A DNA stretch of 64,000 nucleotides from Salegentibacter holothuriorum (GCF_900168045.1 NZ_FUYY01000007.1:62001-126000), one strand, 5' to 3'; counted from the first letter of the stretch, positions 35,717 to 44,579 are shown. A program made the numbers and translations. The notes: generated by a model from the letters alone, not told the origin.

Positions 35717-36535
35717 ATGCAGCGTTTTAAAAATATATTGGATTTCTATATAAATAGTAGTCTGCACGTGGCTTTGGCCGTGGTTTCGTTAAGCTTAATA
35801 AGCTTCCTGGAATTCAATATTAAAATTGATATAAAACTGCTTTTTTTTATTTTCTTCGGAAGCATTACCGGCTATAATTTTGTGAAGTATGCCGGTATCG
35901 CTAAACTGCATCACGCCAGCCTTGCCCGAAACCTAAAACTGATTCAGATTTTCTCGTTTTTTTGCTTTCTGGCTTTACTATATTTTGCATTTCAGCAGGA
36001 ATTAAAAATACTTTTAGCTTCAGCTATTTTAGGCATATTTACTTTGCTGTATGCTATTCCTTTAGGGAAAAACAGGCAAAATCTTAGAAATATTGGGGGT
36101 ATTAAAATTTTTATTATTGCCGTGGTTTGGGCCGGAGTGACTGTTATTTTACCCTTGATGGATCAGGTTAATTTAAAGGAAATCAGCCTCACCTTTTTTC
36201 AGCGATTTTTCTTTGTGATCGCAATAACACTTCCTTTTGAGATAAGGGATTTGAAATTTGATTCTGGAAATTTAAATACGATTCCGCAGCAAATTGGAAT
36301 AATAAATACTAGAAAAATCGGTTATATTTTACTGGGAATTATCCTGTTTCTTGATTTTTTAAAATCTTCTTTTTCAGTAATCAACTTAATTGCTTTAAGT
36401 CTTACCTTATTAATTTCGGCATATTTTATTAAAGCTGCCAAAGTTAACCAGGGTTTATATTATTCGGCTTTTTGGGTAGAGGGAATACCGGTATTCTGGC
36501 TATTCTGTTTGGTGCTAATTAAGATTCTTTTTTAG
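35717..36535 (+). CDS. UbiA-like membrane protein
   Basis: The 272-residue protein has about eight hydrophobic helices. A loop with EIRDLKFDSGNLNTIPQQIG near residues 175-195 matches the second aspartate-rich motif of UbiA prenyltransferases (DxxxD before TxPxxxG). The first motif (NDxxDxxxD) is replaced by YNFVKYAG near residue 55, so prenyltransferase activity is doubtful. It may be a divergent UbiA-fold enzyme or an inactive relative. The last 17 bp overlap the convergent small zinc-protein gene. Confidence 0.68.
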   Translation: MQRFKNILDFYINSSLHVALAVVSLSLISFLEFNIKIDIKLLFFIFFGSITGYNFVKYAGIAKLHHASLARNLKLIQIFSFFCFLALLYFAFQQELKILLASAILGIFTLLYAIPLGKNRQNLRNIGGIKIFIIAVVWAGVTVILPLMDQVNLKEISLTFFQRFFFVIAITLPFEIRDLKFDSGNLNTIPQQIGIINTRKIGYILLGIILFLDFLKSSFSVINLIALSLTLLISAYFIKAAKVNQGLYYSAFWVEGIPVFWLFCLVLIKILF

Positions 36536-36782
36536 CCATCTCTTTTTCCAGACTCTTTTTCCAGACTTTTTTCTCTTGTTCAGAACAGGTTTTGAGGTTA
36601 GATTTTTTTATTAAATGGGTGAGTTTTGTGTTTTTAGAGGTGTACTTGCGGCAAGGTCTGCATAAAAGCAAGTGCATTAACATAGAGATCTTTTCGCGTA
36701 TTCCAGCCTCGTTATATTGACTTTTGTCGCAGCAGTTTTCGGCTTTTGAACAGTCAAAAATAAAAAATTTTCTTTTCGGCAT
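36519..36782 (-). CDS. Small zinc-finger protein, putative anti-sigma factor
   Basis: The 87-residue protein has a H-x3-C-x2-C motif (HLLLCRPC, about 37-44) after a cysteine-rich N-terminal part (FDCSKAENCCDKSQY), like the zinc-associated anti-sigma (ZAS) domain. It has no transmembrane helix, so it would be a soluble anti-sigma. It begins 3 bp after the stop of an ECF sigma factor gene, which supports it as that sigma factor's partner (inference from context and motif). Confidence 0.72.
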   Translation of the reverse strand: MPKRKFFIFDCSKAENCCDKSQYNEAGIREKISMLMHLLLCRPCRKYTSKNTKLTHLIKKSNLKTCSEQEKKVWKKSLEKEMAKKES

Positions 36783-36785
36783 ATT

Positions 36786-37337
36786 TTAGAACCAGTTTTT
36801 TTCGAGGCAGGCGGCCAATGCGGTGCGTGCCCTGTGAATGATTACCCAAAGGTTAGACGGACTAATATTGAATTCTTTACATACCGCCTCAGTATCAGCT
36901 TCATCAATAGTTTTCATTTTAAAGATGGCGGCGTGCTTTTCGTTTATTTGATCCAGGCATTCTAAAATAGCCATTCCAAGTTCGGTGTTCTCCATATTAT
37001 CCTCGGCAGTACGATCAAAAGTATCGGCTACCTGTTCCTCTAACCAATCGCCATTGTTTTCAGAATCTGAATAATTAATGCGAACTTCAGCCTGGCCTTT
37101 TATAGAGTTTGTTTTTCGGTAATGATCTATTATTTTTCGCTTTAAGATTGAAATAAGCCAGGTTCGTTCTGTTGCTCTTCCTTCAAAATTGTCTTTAGAA
37201 TTAAGACCCGCTAGAAATGTTTCGGATATTAAGTCGTTTGCCACTTCGCGATCGTTAACTCTAACAATAGCGTAATTGAATAGGTAATCTGAATATTTAT
37301 CCACCCATTTTTTAGGATCGAGTTTATGAGTTGGCAT
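36786..37337 (-). CDS. ECF-type RNA polymerase sigma factor
   Basis: The 183-residue protein has region 2 (WVDKYSDYLFNYAIVRVND to TWLISILKRKIIDHYRK, about 11-75) for core binding and -10 recognition, and region 4 near 125-180 with a helix-turn-helix (AVCKEFNISPSNLWVIIHRAR) quoted in part as SPSNLWVIIHRAR. It lacks regions 1 and 3, as ECF sigmas do. It is followed by a small ZAS-like protein that may hold it inactive. The stimulus is unknown. Its upstream box could be recognised by the housekeeping sigma. Confidence 0.9.
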   Translation of the reverse strand: MPTHKLDPKKWVDKYSDYLFNYAIVRVNDREVANDLISETFLAGLNSKDNFEGRATERTWLISILKRKIIDHYRKTNSIKGQAEVRINYSDSENNGDWLEEQVADTFDRTAEDNMENTELGMAILECLDQINEKHAAIFKMKTIDEADTEAVCKEFNISPSNLWVIIHRARTALAACLEKNWF

Positions 37338-37367
37338 AGGCTTTTATCAAGAACAAATCAAAATTAG

Positions 37368-37375
37368 CAAAAGTA
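37368..37375 (-). promoter_or_regulatory. -7 box of the sigma factor gene
   Basis: On the minus strand it reads TACTTTTG, a TAnnTTTG match 31 bp before the ATG. Confidence 0.5.
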
Positions 37376-37424
37376 TTTGACTTTATAAGTTATAGATTCT
37401 ATAAGGTTTTTAAGTTGGAATTGA

Positions 37425-37560
37425 TTAAAAAAGAAAAAAGGTTGTCTGAAATAATCGTCATCCTGAATTTATTTCAGGATCTAAGATATTATTATTTAAA
37501 ACGTGTTGTCAAGCTGAAACAAGTTCAGCTTGACAACACGAAGGTGTATTAGACAACCTT
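37425..37560 (-). terminator. Branched hairpin terminator after the M3 peptidase gene
   Basis: An outer stem (AAGGTTGTCT 37438-37447 with AGACAACCTT 37551-37560) encloses two hairpins: ATCCTGAA/TTCAGGAT (37460-37480) and a perfect 17-bp stem (37502-37518 with 37524-37540). On the minus strand a T-rich run follows, so it terminates the M3 peptidase gene. The inner hairpins look like dispersed repeat units. Confidence 0.7.
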
Positions 37561-37570
37561 CTTACTGAAC

Positions 37571-39604
37571 TTACTTCTCAATTAATCCGGCGCGTTTTAA
37601 TAATGCATCTGGTTTTGGTTCTTTTCCACGGAATTTCTTATAAAGTGTCATTGGGTGATCTGTTCCGCCCTGGGAAAGTATATTTGTTCTAAACTTATTA
37701 GCGACTTCCCTGCTAAAAATTCCATTTTGCTGAAAATACTCAAAGGTATCGGCGTCCAATACTTCTGCCCATTTATAGGAATAATAACCTGCAGAATATC
37801 CACCCTGGAAAATATGAGAGAAGGCCGTGCTCATACAGTTTTCAGTAACATTTGGAAATAACTTTGTGCGCTCAAAAGCTTCGTCTTCGTTTGCTTTAAC
37901 ATCTTTAATTGCTGAAGGATCTACCCCATGCCAGCTTAAATCTAACATCCCGAAGCTCAATTGTCTTACCGTAGCCATTCCTTCCTGGAAATTAGCCGAT
38001 TCTTTTATTTTCTGAATCAATTCCATAGGAATTACTTCCCCGGTTTCGTAATGTTTGGCGAACAACTGAAGGGCTTCTTTTTCGTAACACCAGTTTTCTA
38101 ATAACTGACTTGGAAGTTCTACGAAATCCCAATATACATTCGCACCCGATAAACTTGGATATTCAGTATCTCCCAAAATGCCGTGAAGTGCGTGGCCAAA
38201 TTCGTGGAAAAGGGTGGTAACTTCATTAAAAGTTAATAAAGAAGGTTGCTTTTTAGAAGGTTTGGTGAAGTTGCATACAATGGAAATATGTGGGCGCTCT
38301 TCCCGGCCTTCTTTTTTGTATTGCGATTTGTAACCCGTCATCCAGGCACCATCTCTTTTTCCCGGTCTTGGATGAAAATCGGCATAAAAAAGAGCCATAT
38401 CTTTGTTGTTCTCATCAAGTACCCGGTAGGTTTTTACATCTTCATGATATTTATCTACATCAAAAACTTCTTTAAAACTCAAGCCGTAAAGTTTTTGAGC
38501 TACAGTAAATACACCGTCTATTACATTCTCAAGTTTAAAATAAGGTTTCAGCTTTTCGTCATCTAGATTAAATAACTTCTGCTTTAATTTTTCGCTGTAA
38601 AAAGCGGCATCCCATTTTTGTAATTGGTCAATTCCGTCCAGATCTTTTGCGAAATTTTCTAATTCTGCAAATTCGCGCTCAGCGGCAGGTTTGGCTTTTT
38701 CTAGGATTTCTTCTAAAAAGCTATTTACTTTTTTCGGAGTTTCGGCCATACGCTCTTCCAATACAAAGTGGGCGTGGGTTTTATAACCTAAAAGTTGCGC
38801 TCTTTCAAATCTTAATTTTGCAATTTGTAATACATTTTCCTGGTTGTCCAGCTCATCCCCGTGAAATCCTTTAGCACCAAAAGCCAGAGCCATTTGTTTA
38901 CGCAGTTCTCTGTTTTCGGCATATTTCATAAATGGCAGGTAGCTTGGATATTCAAGGGTGAAGATCCAGCCTTCTTTCTCTTTGGAAGATGCTACTTGGG
39001 CAGCTTCTTCTTTAAAACTTTCCGGCAGCCCTTTTAAATCATTTTCATCGGTAAGATGTAATTCGAATTTATTTGTTTCGGCAAGTACATTTTGGCCAAA
39101 ATCAAGGCTTAATTTTGAAAGTTTTTTATCGATATCCCTAAGCTCATTTTGCTTTTCTATAGGCAAGTTGGCTCCGTTTCTGGAGAAAGCCTTGTATTTT
39201 CGGTCTAAAAGCGTTTTTTGCTCGGTATTCAGGTCAAGCTGGTCTTTCTTATCGTAAACTGCTTTTACTTTTTCAAAAAGTGCTTTATTTAGAATAATAT
39301 CATTCCTAAATTCTGATAAAAGCGGAGAAACTTCCTGGGCAATTTGCTGAATTTCCTCATTGGTTTCCGCAGAATTAAGATTGAAAAATATACTGGTTAC
39401 CCTATCTAATTTTTCTCCTGAAAACTCTAAAGTTTCAATGGTATTTGGGAAAGTAGCTTCATTGGCATTTGATGCGATCGCATTGATTTCTTCCCGAGCC
39501 ATTTCTATGCCCTTAATTATTGCGGGTTTAAAATGCTCAGTCTTAATTTTTGAAAAAGGAGCATGATCAAATTCCTTTAAAAGTGGATTATTTTCGGTAT
39601 TCAT
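37571..39604 (-). CDS. M3 family metallopeptidase (oligopeptidase/dipeptidyl carboxypeptidase)
   Basis: The 677-residue protein is an M3 thimet-type oligopeptidase of the Dcp/PrlC group, a large helical clamshell that degrades short peptides in the cytoplasm. The zinc motif FHEFGHALHG (HEFGH) lies near residue 460, followed by the third-ligand glutamate helix. The N-terminal NPLLKEFDHAPFSKIKTEHFKPA start and length match Dcp-type enzymes. No signal peptide is seen. It is a single transcription unit with its own strong terminator. Confidence 0.92.
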   Translation of the reverse strand: MNTENNPLLKEFDHAPFSKIKTEHFKPAIIKGIEMAREEINAIASNANEATFPNTIETLEFSGEKLDRVTSIFFNLNSAETNEEIQQIAQEVSPLLSEFRNDIILNKALFEKVKAVYDKKDQLDLNTEQKTLLDRKYKAFSRNGANLPIEKQNELRDIDKKLSKLSLDFGQNVLAETNKFELHLTDENDLKGLPESFKEEAAQVASSKEKEGWIFTLEYPSYLPFMKYAENRELRKQMALAFGAKGFHGDELDNQENVLQIAKLRFERAQLLGYKTHAHFVLEERMAETPKKVNSFLEEILEKAKPAAEREFAELENFAKDLDGIDQLQKWDAAFYSEKLKQKLFNLDDEKLKPYFKLENVIDGVFTVAQKLYGLSFKEVFDVDKYHEDVKTYRVLDENNKDMALFYADFHPRPGKRDGAWMTGYKSQYKKEGREERPHISIVCNFTKPSKKQPSLLTFNEVTTLFHEFGHALHGILGDTEYPSLSGANVYWDFVELPSQLLENWCYEKEALQLFAKHYETGEVIPMELIQKIKESANFQEGMATVRQLSFGMLDLSWHGVDPSAIKDVKANEDEAFERTKLFPNVTENCMSTAFSHIFQGGYSAGYYSYKWAEVLDADTFEYFQQNGIFSREVANKFRTNILSQGGTDHPMTLYKKFRGKEPKPDALLKRAGLIEK

Positions 39605-39844
39605 TATGTCTAGGTTGTTTTTTGTGCAATTTATTCATTAAGCATAGAATTAGCGAGATGGCATCTGTACTTAACCTAAATTTGACGTTTTTAAGTGCTT
39701 TTTTTAACACAAAACAGTATTTTTATGTGAAAAATAGTATATTCGGCACTTAAAATATTGTAGTAGTTTTAAAGTTTTCTGGTTTAAATATTTAGAATGG
39801 TTAATAAATAATTTTTTACAGATTTAGGTAAGTCTACTACATAG

Positions 39845-39870
39845 AAAGCCACGTCGCAAGACGTGGCTTT
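39845..39870. terminator. Hairpin terminator after purE
   Basis: An 11-bp stem (39845-39855 with 39860-39870) is closed by a GCAA tetraloop and lies 2 bp from the purE stop. T-runs are short on the minus strand (TTT) and longer on the plus strand. Confidence 0.6.
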
Positions 39871-39872
39871 TG

Positions 39873-40358
39873 TTATTTTTTCACCTTTTTTGCACCTTCA
39901 ATTACTTTTTCTTTAAGTCCTTCTTTATAGACTAGAATCTTATCTAAAGTACACTTATCTGAAGTGCCTATAATTTGTGCCGCAAGAATTCCTGCATTTT
40001 TCGCTCCATCTAATGCTACAGTGGCAACCGGTACTCCGCCTGGCATTTGTAAAATAGATAATACAGAATCCCAGCCATCTATAGAGTTGCTGGATTTTAC
40101 CGGCACCCCAATTACTGGAAGTGGGGATAGTGATGCTATCATTCCCGGTAGGTGAGCTGCGCCGCCTGCACCGGCAATAATTACCTTAATCCCGCGCTCA
40201 TGTGCGGTTTTACCGTATTCAAATAATTTTTCGGGGGTGCGGTGAGCAGAAACGATATCTACTTCTACTTCCAGATCAAAACCTTCCAGGATGTCTATGG
40301 CATCTTGCATTACCGGTAAATCACTGGTGCTACCCATTATTACTGCTACTTTGCTCAT
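39873..40358 (-). CDS. purE: N5-carboxyaminoimidazole ribonucleotide mutase
   Basis: PurE (class I) isomerises N5-CAIR to CAIR in purine synthesis. The 161-residue protein has the N-terminal VIMGSTSDLPVMQDA motif, SAHRTPEKLFEYG, and GGAAHLPGMIAS, all typical. It follows purK (the enzyme that makes N5-CAIR) on the same strand, with a palindrome in the 54-bp gap. Confidence 0.97.
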   Translation of the reverse strand: MSKVAVIMGSTSDLPVMQDAIDILEGFDLEVEVDIVSAHRTPEKLFEYGKTAHERGIKVIIAGAGGAAHLPGMIASLSPLPVIGVPVKSSNSIDGWDSVLSILQMPGGVPVATVALDGAKNAGILAAQIIGTSDKCTLDKILVYKEGLKEKVIEGAKKVKK

Positions 40359-40376
40359 AAATTTTTATGGTTATCA

Positions 40377-40409
40377 ATACCTCACATATTTCCAAAACCT
40401 GTGAGGTAT
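40377..40409. repeat. Palindromic element between purK and purE
   Basis: ATACCTCACA (40377-40386) pairs with TGTGAGGTAT (40400-40409). Similar ACCTCACAGG palindromes are, from memory, dispersed in flavobacterial genomes. On the minus strand no strong T-run follows, so it may attenuate rather than end the transcript. Confidence 0.5.
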
Positions 40410-40412
40410 ATA

Positions 40413-41573
40413 TTATTTTTTAGAAATAACTTTAATGGAATTCTTTACCTCTTCGGCAATTTTTCTTGCTTCTGCAAGGTCTTTGTTAACAATGGTTACG
40501 TGCCCCATTTTTCTAAAAGGGCGAGTGATTTTTTTACCGTAAATATGCGGTGTCACGCCGGTCATCTTCATTATTTTTTCAATATTCTCATAAACCACAT
40601 CCCCTTCGTGAGCTGCATCGCCAACTAAATTTACCATAATTCCGCCAACTTTACTCTCTGTTGTTCCTAGCGGAAGATCTAAAATAGCGCGAATATGTTG
40701 TTCAAATTGATTGGTATAACTTGCTTCAATGCTGTAATGGCCGCTGTTGTGAGGTCTTGGTGCAACTTCGTTTACCAGGATTTCATCATTTTCTGTCTGA
40801 AACATTTCTACAGCCAGTAATCCTACATGTTCAAATGCCTCGGAAACTTTAACTGCAAGCTTCCTTGCTTTTGTTGCTACGGAATCTTCAATTCTGGCTG
40901 GGCAAATCACATATTCCACCTGGTTTGCCGTGGGGTGAAATTCCATCTCTACAACGGGATAGGTTTTAACCTCACCTGAAGCAGATCTCGCCACAATCAC
41001 CGCTAGTTCATTTTTAAAAGGAACAAGGGTTTCAGCTATACATTCGGCGTCGGGAAGGTCGTTTAAAGCTTCTTTGTTTTTTATCACAGAAACTCCTTTA
41101 CCATCGTAACCACCTGTAGTGCTTTTCCAAACAAAAGGGAAGTTGACTTTATCATTTTCTAGGGCAGTAGTCAATTCTTTTTTTGTTGCAAAAACTTCAA
41201 AATCAGCCGTTGGGATTTGATGTTTTTTATAGAAATTCTTCTGGATTCCTTTATTCTGTATTTTTTCTAAAGTTTCAGCCGAAGGATAGGTTTTAATCCC
41301 TTCCTTGGCTAATTGTTTTAGTGCTTCAATATTTACTCCTTCAATTTCAAAGGTGAGGACGTCTACTTTTCTTCCGAAGTTAACTACGGTATCAAAATCC
41401 ATAAGATCCCCGGTTTCAAAATAATCGCAGGCAATTTTGCAGGGTGCTTCAGGATTTGGCTCCAAAACATTGGTTTGAATGTCATATTTGCGAGTTTCGT
41501 AGAGCATCATTTTGCCCAACTGCCCGCCGCCAAGTATTCCTAATTTAAAGTTTGTAGAAAAATAATTGATCAT
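40413..41573 (-). CDS. purK: N5-carboxyaminoimidazole ribonucleotide synthase
   Basis: PurK converts AIR, ATP and bicarbonate to N5-CAIR. The 386-residue ATP-grasp protein has the N-terminal GILGGGQLGKMM motif, the ATP-binding FVWKSTTGGYDGKGV segment near residue 150, the metal-binding EMFQTENDEILVNEVAPRPHNSGH stretch (quoted here in part as NEVAPRPHNSGH) and a C-terminal cap. It leads purE and is divergent from hpt, a common Bacteroidota arrangement. Confidence 0.97.
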   Translation of the reverse strand: MINYFSTNFKLGILGGGQLGKMMLYETRKYDIQTNVLEPNPEAPCKIACDYFETGDLMDFDTVVNFGRKVDVLTFEIEGVNIEALKQLAKEGIKTYPSAETLEKIQNKGIQKNFYKKHQIPTADFEVFATKKELTTALENDKVNFPFVWKSTTGGYDGKGVSVIKNKEALNDLPDAECIAETLVPFKNELAVIVARSASGEVKTYPVVEMEFHPTANQVEYVICPARIEDSVATKARKLAVKVSEAFEHVGLLAVEMFQTENDEILVNEVAPRPHNSGHYSIEASYTNQFEQHIRAILDLPLGTTESKVGGIMVNLVGDAAHEGDVVYENIEKIMKMTGVTPHIYGKKITRPFRKMGHVTIVNKDLAEARKIAEEVKNSIKVISKK

Positions 41574-41589
41574 AGCGTAAAAGTTTCAG

Positions 41590-41597
41590 CAAAAATA
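41590..41597 (-). promoter_or_regulatory. -7 box of purK-purE
   Basis: On the minus strand it reads TATTTTTG, a TAnnTTTG match 17 bp before the ATG. Confidence 0.5.
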
Positions 41598-41643
41598 AAT
41601 TTTTAGCTTAAGTTGTGCTATTATTCTTATGGAAATCTGGCAG

Positions 41644-41671
41644 TTTGGGTTATTAAGAATCCTTATCTTTG
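41644..41671 (+). promoter_or_regulatory. Promoter of hpt-adk-obgE
   Basis: TTTG (41644-41647) and TATCTTTG (41664-41671) are separated by 16 bp, slightly short of usual spacing. They lie 20 bp before the hpt start. Confidence 0.5.
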
Positions 41672-41691
41672 CCTTTTAAAATTTTTCAGAT

Positions 41692-42225
41692 TTGATAAAA
41701 CTACACGATTTAGAATTTGAGCCCTACATTTCGGAGGAGGAGATTAACTTGGCCATAGATAAAGTAGCCCAAAAACTTAATGAAGATTATCTGGATGCTA
41801 ATCCTATTTTCTTAGGGGTGCTTAATGGTTCTTTTATGTTTGCCAGTGAGGTGATAAAAAGATTTTCTGGAAATTGCGAGGTAAGTTTTGTGAAATTAGG
41901 TTCTTACCAGGGAACGCGAACAACCGGTAATGTGAAAACGCTTCTTGGCTTGAATCAATCTTTAAAAGGCAGGGAAATAATTTTGCTTGAAGATATTGTA
42001 GATACTGGTAATACGCTGGAAGAGATCAATAAGATTTTAGAGAAAGAGCAGGTTAATAATTATGAAGTTGCCAGCCTTTTTTACAAACCTGAAGCTTATA
42101 AAAAGGATTTTAATATTAAATATAAAGGGATAGAAATCCCCAATAAATTTATTGTTGGTTATGGTCTTGACTATGATGGTTTAGGACGTAATCTTACACA
42201 AGTCTATAAACGTAAAGAAAAATAA
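41692..42225 (+). CDS. hpt: Hypoxanthine phosphoribosyltransferase
   Basis: Hpt salvages hypoxanthine (and often guanine) with PRPP. The 177-residue type I phosphoribosyltransferase has the PRPP loop IILLEDIVDTGNTL near residue 100, a flexible SFVKLGSYQGTRTTG loop near 62-76 and VGYGLDYDGLGRNL near the C-terminus. The start is TTG at 41692: only a few codons lie upstream before an in-frame stop, none is ATG, and IKLHDLEFEPYIS is the family N-terminus. adk starts 1 bp after its stop. Confidence 0.93.
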   Translation: MIKLHDLEFEPYISEEEINLAIDKVAQKLNEDYLDANPIFLGVLNGSFMFASEVIKRFSGNCEVSFVKLGSYQGTRTTGNVKTLLGLNQSLKGREIILLEDIVDTGNTLEEINKILEKEQVNNYEVASLFYKPEAYKKDFNIKYKGIEIPNKFIVGYGLDYDGLGRNLTQVYKRKEK

Positions 42226-42226
42226 C

Positions 42227-42805
42227 ATGACAAATTTGGTTTTGTTTGGCCCTCCAGGTGCCGGCAAAGGAACTCAGGCAGACATCTTAAAGGAAAAATA
42301 TCAACTTGTTCATATCTCTACAGGAGATGTGTTTAGATATAACATTAAGAATAAAACCGAATTAGGCCTAAATGCAAAATCTTTTATAGATAAAGGTCAA
42401 TTGGTTCCTGATGAGGTTACCATACAGATGTTGAATGCTGAAGTTGATAAAAATGAAGGAGCTAACGGATTTATTTTTGACGGTTTCCCAAGAACGGCGG
42501 CTCAGGCAGATGCTTTAGCTGAGTTTTTGGAATCAAAAAATACCGAAGTAACTGCAATGGTCGCTTTAGAGGTTGATGATGAGATTTTGGTAGACCGACT
42601 ATTAGAAAGAGGGAAAACTTCCGGGAGAAAAGACGATGCTGATGAATCAGTAATAAGAAACAGGATAAAGGTTTATTATAATGAAACCGCAATTCTTAAA
42701 GAGTATTATCAAAAACAAGATAAATATTACGGCGTAGATGGAGTGGGTTCTATTGAAGAAATTACCCAAAGATTGAGTGCTGTCATTGATAAGCTGCAGG
42801 CTTAA
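42227..42805 (+). CDS. adk: Adenylate kinase
   Basis: Adk interconverts AMP, ADP and ATP. The 192-residue protein has the P-loop GPPGAGKGTQ (7-16), the AMP-binding HISTGDVFR and FDGFPRTAAQADAL segments, and a short lid region (RGKTSGRKDDAD) without zinc cysteines. The length is the short form. It is packed between hpt (1 bp) and obgE (97 bp). Confidence 0.97.
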   Translation: MTNLVLFGPPGAGKGTQADILKEKYQLVHISTGDVFRYNIKNKTELGLNAKSFIDKGQLVPDEVTIQMLNAEVDKNEGANGFIFDGFPRTAAQADALAEFLESKNTEVTAMVALEVDDEILVDRLLERGKTSGRKDDADESVIRNRIKVYYNETAILKEYYQKQDKYYGVDGVGSIEEITQRLSAVIDKLQA

Positions 42806-42902
42806 TCTCTCTTTGAGGCTTTAATTAAACGGTGCTGGTTACGAAATTATAAAATGTATGGCTTCTGGACTCGTCCAGAGGTTGATTAAATTTTTAAAAA
42901 AT

Positions 42903-43910
42903 ATGACTGAAGGGAATTTTGTTGATTATGTAAAGATACACGTAGCTTCCGGTAAAGGAGGTAGTGGATCTTCTCACCTACACCGCGAGAAATACGTTGC
43001 GAAAGGTGGACCCGATGGAGGAGATGGCGGCCGTGGCGGCCACGTGATTGTGAAAGGGAACAAAAACCTTTGGACACTTTATCATTTAAAATTTAAAAGA
43101 CATATTCGTGCTGAACACGGTGGGAATGGAAGTAAACAGCGTAGTAGTGGTGCAGAAGGTTCAGATCAGTTTATTGAGGTGCCTTTAGGGACCGTTATTA
43201 GAGATACCGAGACTCAAAAGATTATTCATGAGATCACCGAAGACGGAAAAGAATATCTTGTTGCTGAAGGTGGAATGGGTGGCCGTGGTAACTGGCATTT
43301 TAAAAGTTCTACAAATCAAACACCCAGATACTCGCAACCCGGAATTGATGGTGCAGAAGTAGATATTACTCTGGAATTAAAAGTTTTAGCAGACGTTGGT
43401 TTGGTTGGCTTCCCTAATGCCGGAAAATCTACTTTGTTATCGGTAATTACTGCAGCAAAGCCTAAAATTGCTGATTATGAATTTACTACTTTAAAACCTA
43501 ATCTGGGAATTGTAGAGTACCGCGATTTTAAAACTTTTGTTGTCGCAGATATTCCTGGAATTATTGAAGGTGCTGCAGAAGGAAAAGGAATTGGACACCG
43601 GTTTTTAAGACATATTGAAAGAAATTCTACACTCTTATTTTTAATCCCGGCAGATGCAACTAATATTTCTGAACAATACGAAATTCTGCTGGATGAGTTG
43701 CGAAGGTATAATCCTGAAATGTTAGATAAAGACAGGCTTATCGCTATTTCTAAGAGCGATATGTTAGACGCTGAATTGAAATTGGAAATGAAGCATGAAT
43801 TAGATAAAAATTTAGGAGCTCCATACCTGTTTATCTCTTCGGTGGCGCAACAGGGCTTAACCGAGCTTAAAGATAGGCTATGGGAAATGCTAAATAAGGA
43901 GACTTCTTAG
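42903..43910 (+). CDS. obgE: GTPase Obg
   Basis: Obg is a ribosome-assembly GTPase essential in most bacteria. The 335-residue protein has the glycine-rich Obg domain (about 1-158, with [16 protein letters not shown] and [12 protein letters not shown]), then the G domain with GFPNAGKST (G1), [10 protein letters not shown] (G3) and a SKSD G4. I chose the ATG at 42903 ([11 protein letters not shown]), the family N-terminus, over one at 42858. It lacks the C-terminal OCT extension of some relatives. A terminator follows. Confidence 0.97.
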   Translation: MTEGNFVDYVKIHVASGKGGSGSSHLHREKYVAKGGPDGGDGGRGGHVIVKGNKNLWTLYHLKFKRHIRAEHGGNGSKQRSSGAEGSDQFIEVPLGTVIRDTETQKIIHEITEDGKEYLVAEGGMGGRGNWHFKSSTNQTPRYSQPGIDGAEVDITLELKVLADVGLVGFPNAGKSTLLSVITAAKPKIADYEFTTLKPNLGIVEYRDFKTFVVADIPGIIEGAAEGKGIGHRFLRHIERNSTLLFLIPADATNISEQYEILLDELRRYNPEMLDKDRLIAISKSDMLDAELKLEMKHELDKNLGAPYLFISSVAQQGLTELKDRLWEMLNKETS

Positions 43911-43943
43911 AAATAGTTTTCTGTATAGTTTTTGTTTAAATTT

Positions 43944-43978
43944 AAGCAGCGTAGATGTATTTCTACGCTGCTTTTTTT
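43944..43978 (+). terminator. Intrinsic terminator of hpt-adk-obgE
   Basis: A perfect 12-bp stem (43944-43955 with 43962-43973) is followed by a run of Ts. Confidence 0.88.
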
Positions 43979-44001
43979 GTAAAAATTAAATACTCAATCT
44001 C

Positions 44002-44523
44002 ATGAAACTACTAAGATTACTTTTTGTTTTTGCCTTGCTTTCCTCCTGCAATACACCTAGAGCTGTATACGATTATGATGATACAGTAAGTTTCAATAAT
44101 TATAAAACCTATCAACTTTTTCCCGATTTTCAATCCGGATTGTCCCAATTAGATGAAACCCGACTTATTACCAGTTTAAAAAATGGAATGGAGAGCAAAG
44201 GCTTTTCAACTTCCGAAGAACCAGAGGTGTATGTAAATACATATTCCAGAGAGTTTAGGGATCAAAATCGAAGTAGTATTGGAATTGGTGTTGGCGGAGG
44301 CGGTAGAAGTGGAGGAGTAGGAGTCTCCGGAGGGATTCCTTTAGAGAATAATACTGTTTTTCTGGAGGTTACTATAGACTTTATAGACGTAGCTGAAGAT
44401 TCTTTGGTTTGGCAGGCTATCGTGGAAACAAAAATGAATACTAATGCATCACCAGAGGAACGTAGGGCAATGTTTGATAGGATCGTTAAAAAGGCTCTGG
44501 AAGGATATCCTCCCGGGAATTAG
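44002..44523 (+). CDS. DUF4136 domain lipoprotein
   Basis: The 173-residue protein has a lipoprotein signal with lipobox ALLSSC (cysteine at C16), then a DUF4136 domain that begins YDDTVSFNNYKTYQLF and ends with DSLVWQAIVETKMN and a C-terminal helix. A glycine-rich loop (GIGVGGGGRSGGVGVSGG) lies in the middle. The family is common in envelope lipoproteins of unknown function. The gene stands alone between two terminators. Confidence 0.87.
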   Translation: MKLLRLLFVFALLSSCNTPRAVYDYDDTVSFNNYKTYQLFPDFQSGLSQLDETRLITSLKNGMESKGFSTSEEPEVYVNTYSREFRDQNRSSIGIGVGGGGRSGGVGVSGGIPLENNTVFLEVTIDFIDVAEDSLVWQAIVETKMNTNASPEERRAMFDRIVKKALEGYPPGN

Positions 44524-44579
44524 CTTTTTTTAAATGATCGGATTTATTTTTCAATGAGGTTTAAAGTTTAAGTAATAAA

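Noticed and set aside
35423-35767. 114-codon minus-strand frame
   Set aside because: It overlaps the start of gcvP in another frame; the gcvP start region and promoter box explain this DNA better.
40377-40409. Palindrome as a purine riboswitch
   Set aside because: It is a simple hairpin with no aptamer-like junction, and it lies inside the operon rather than in the leader.
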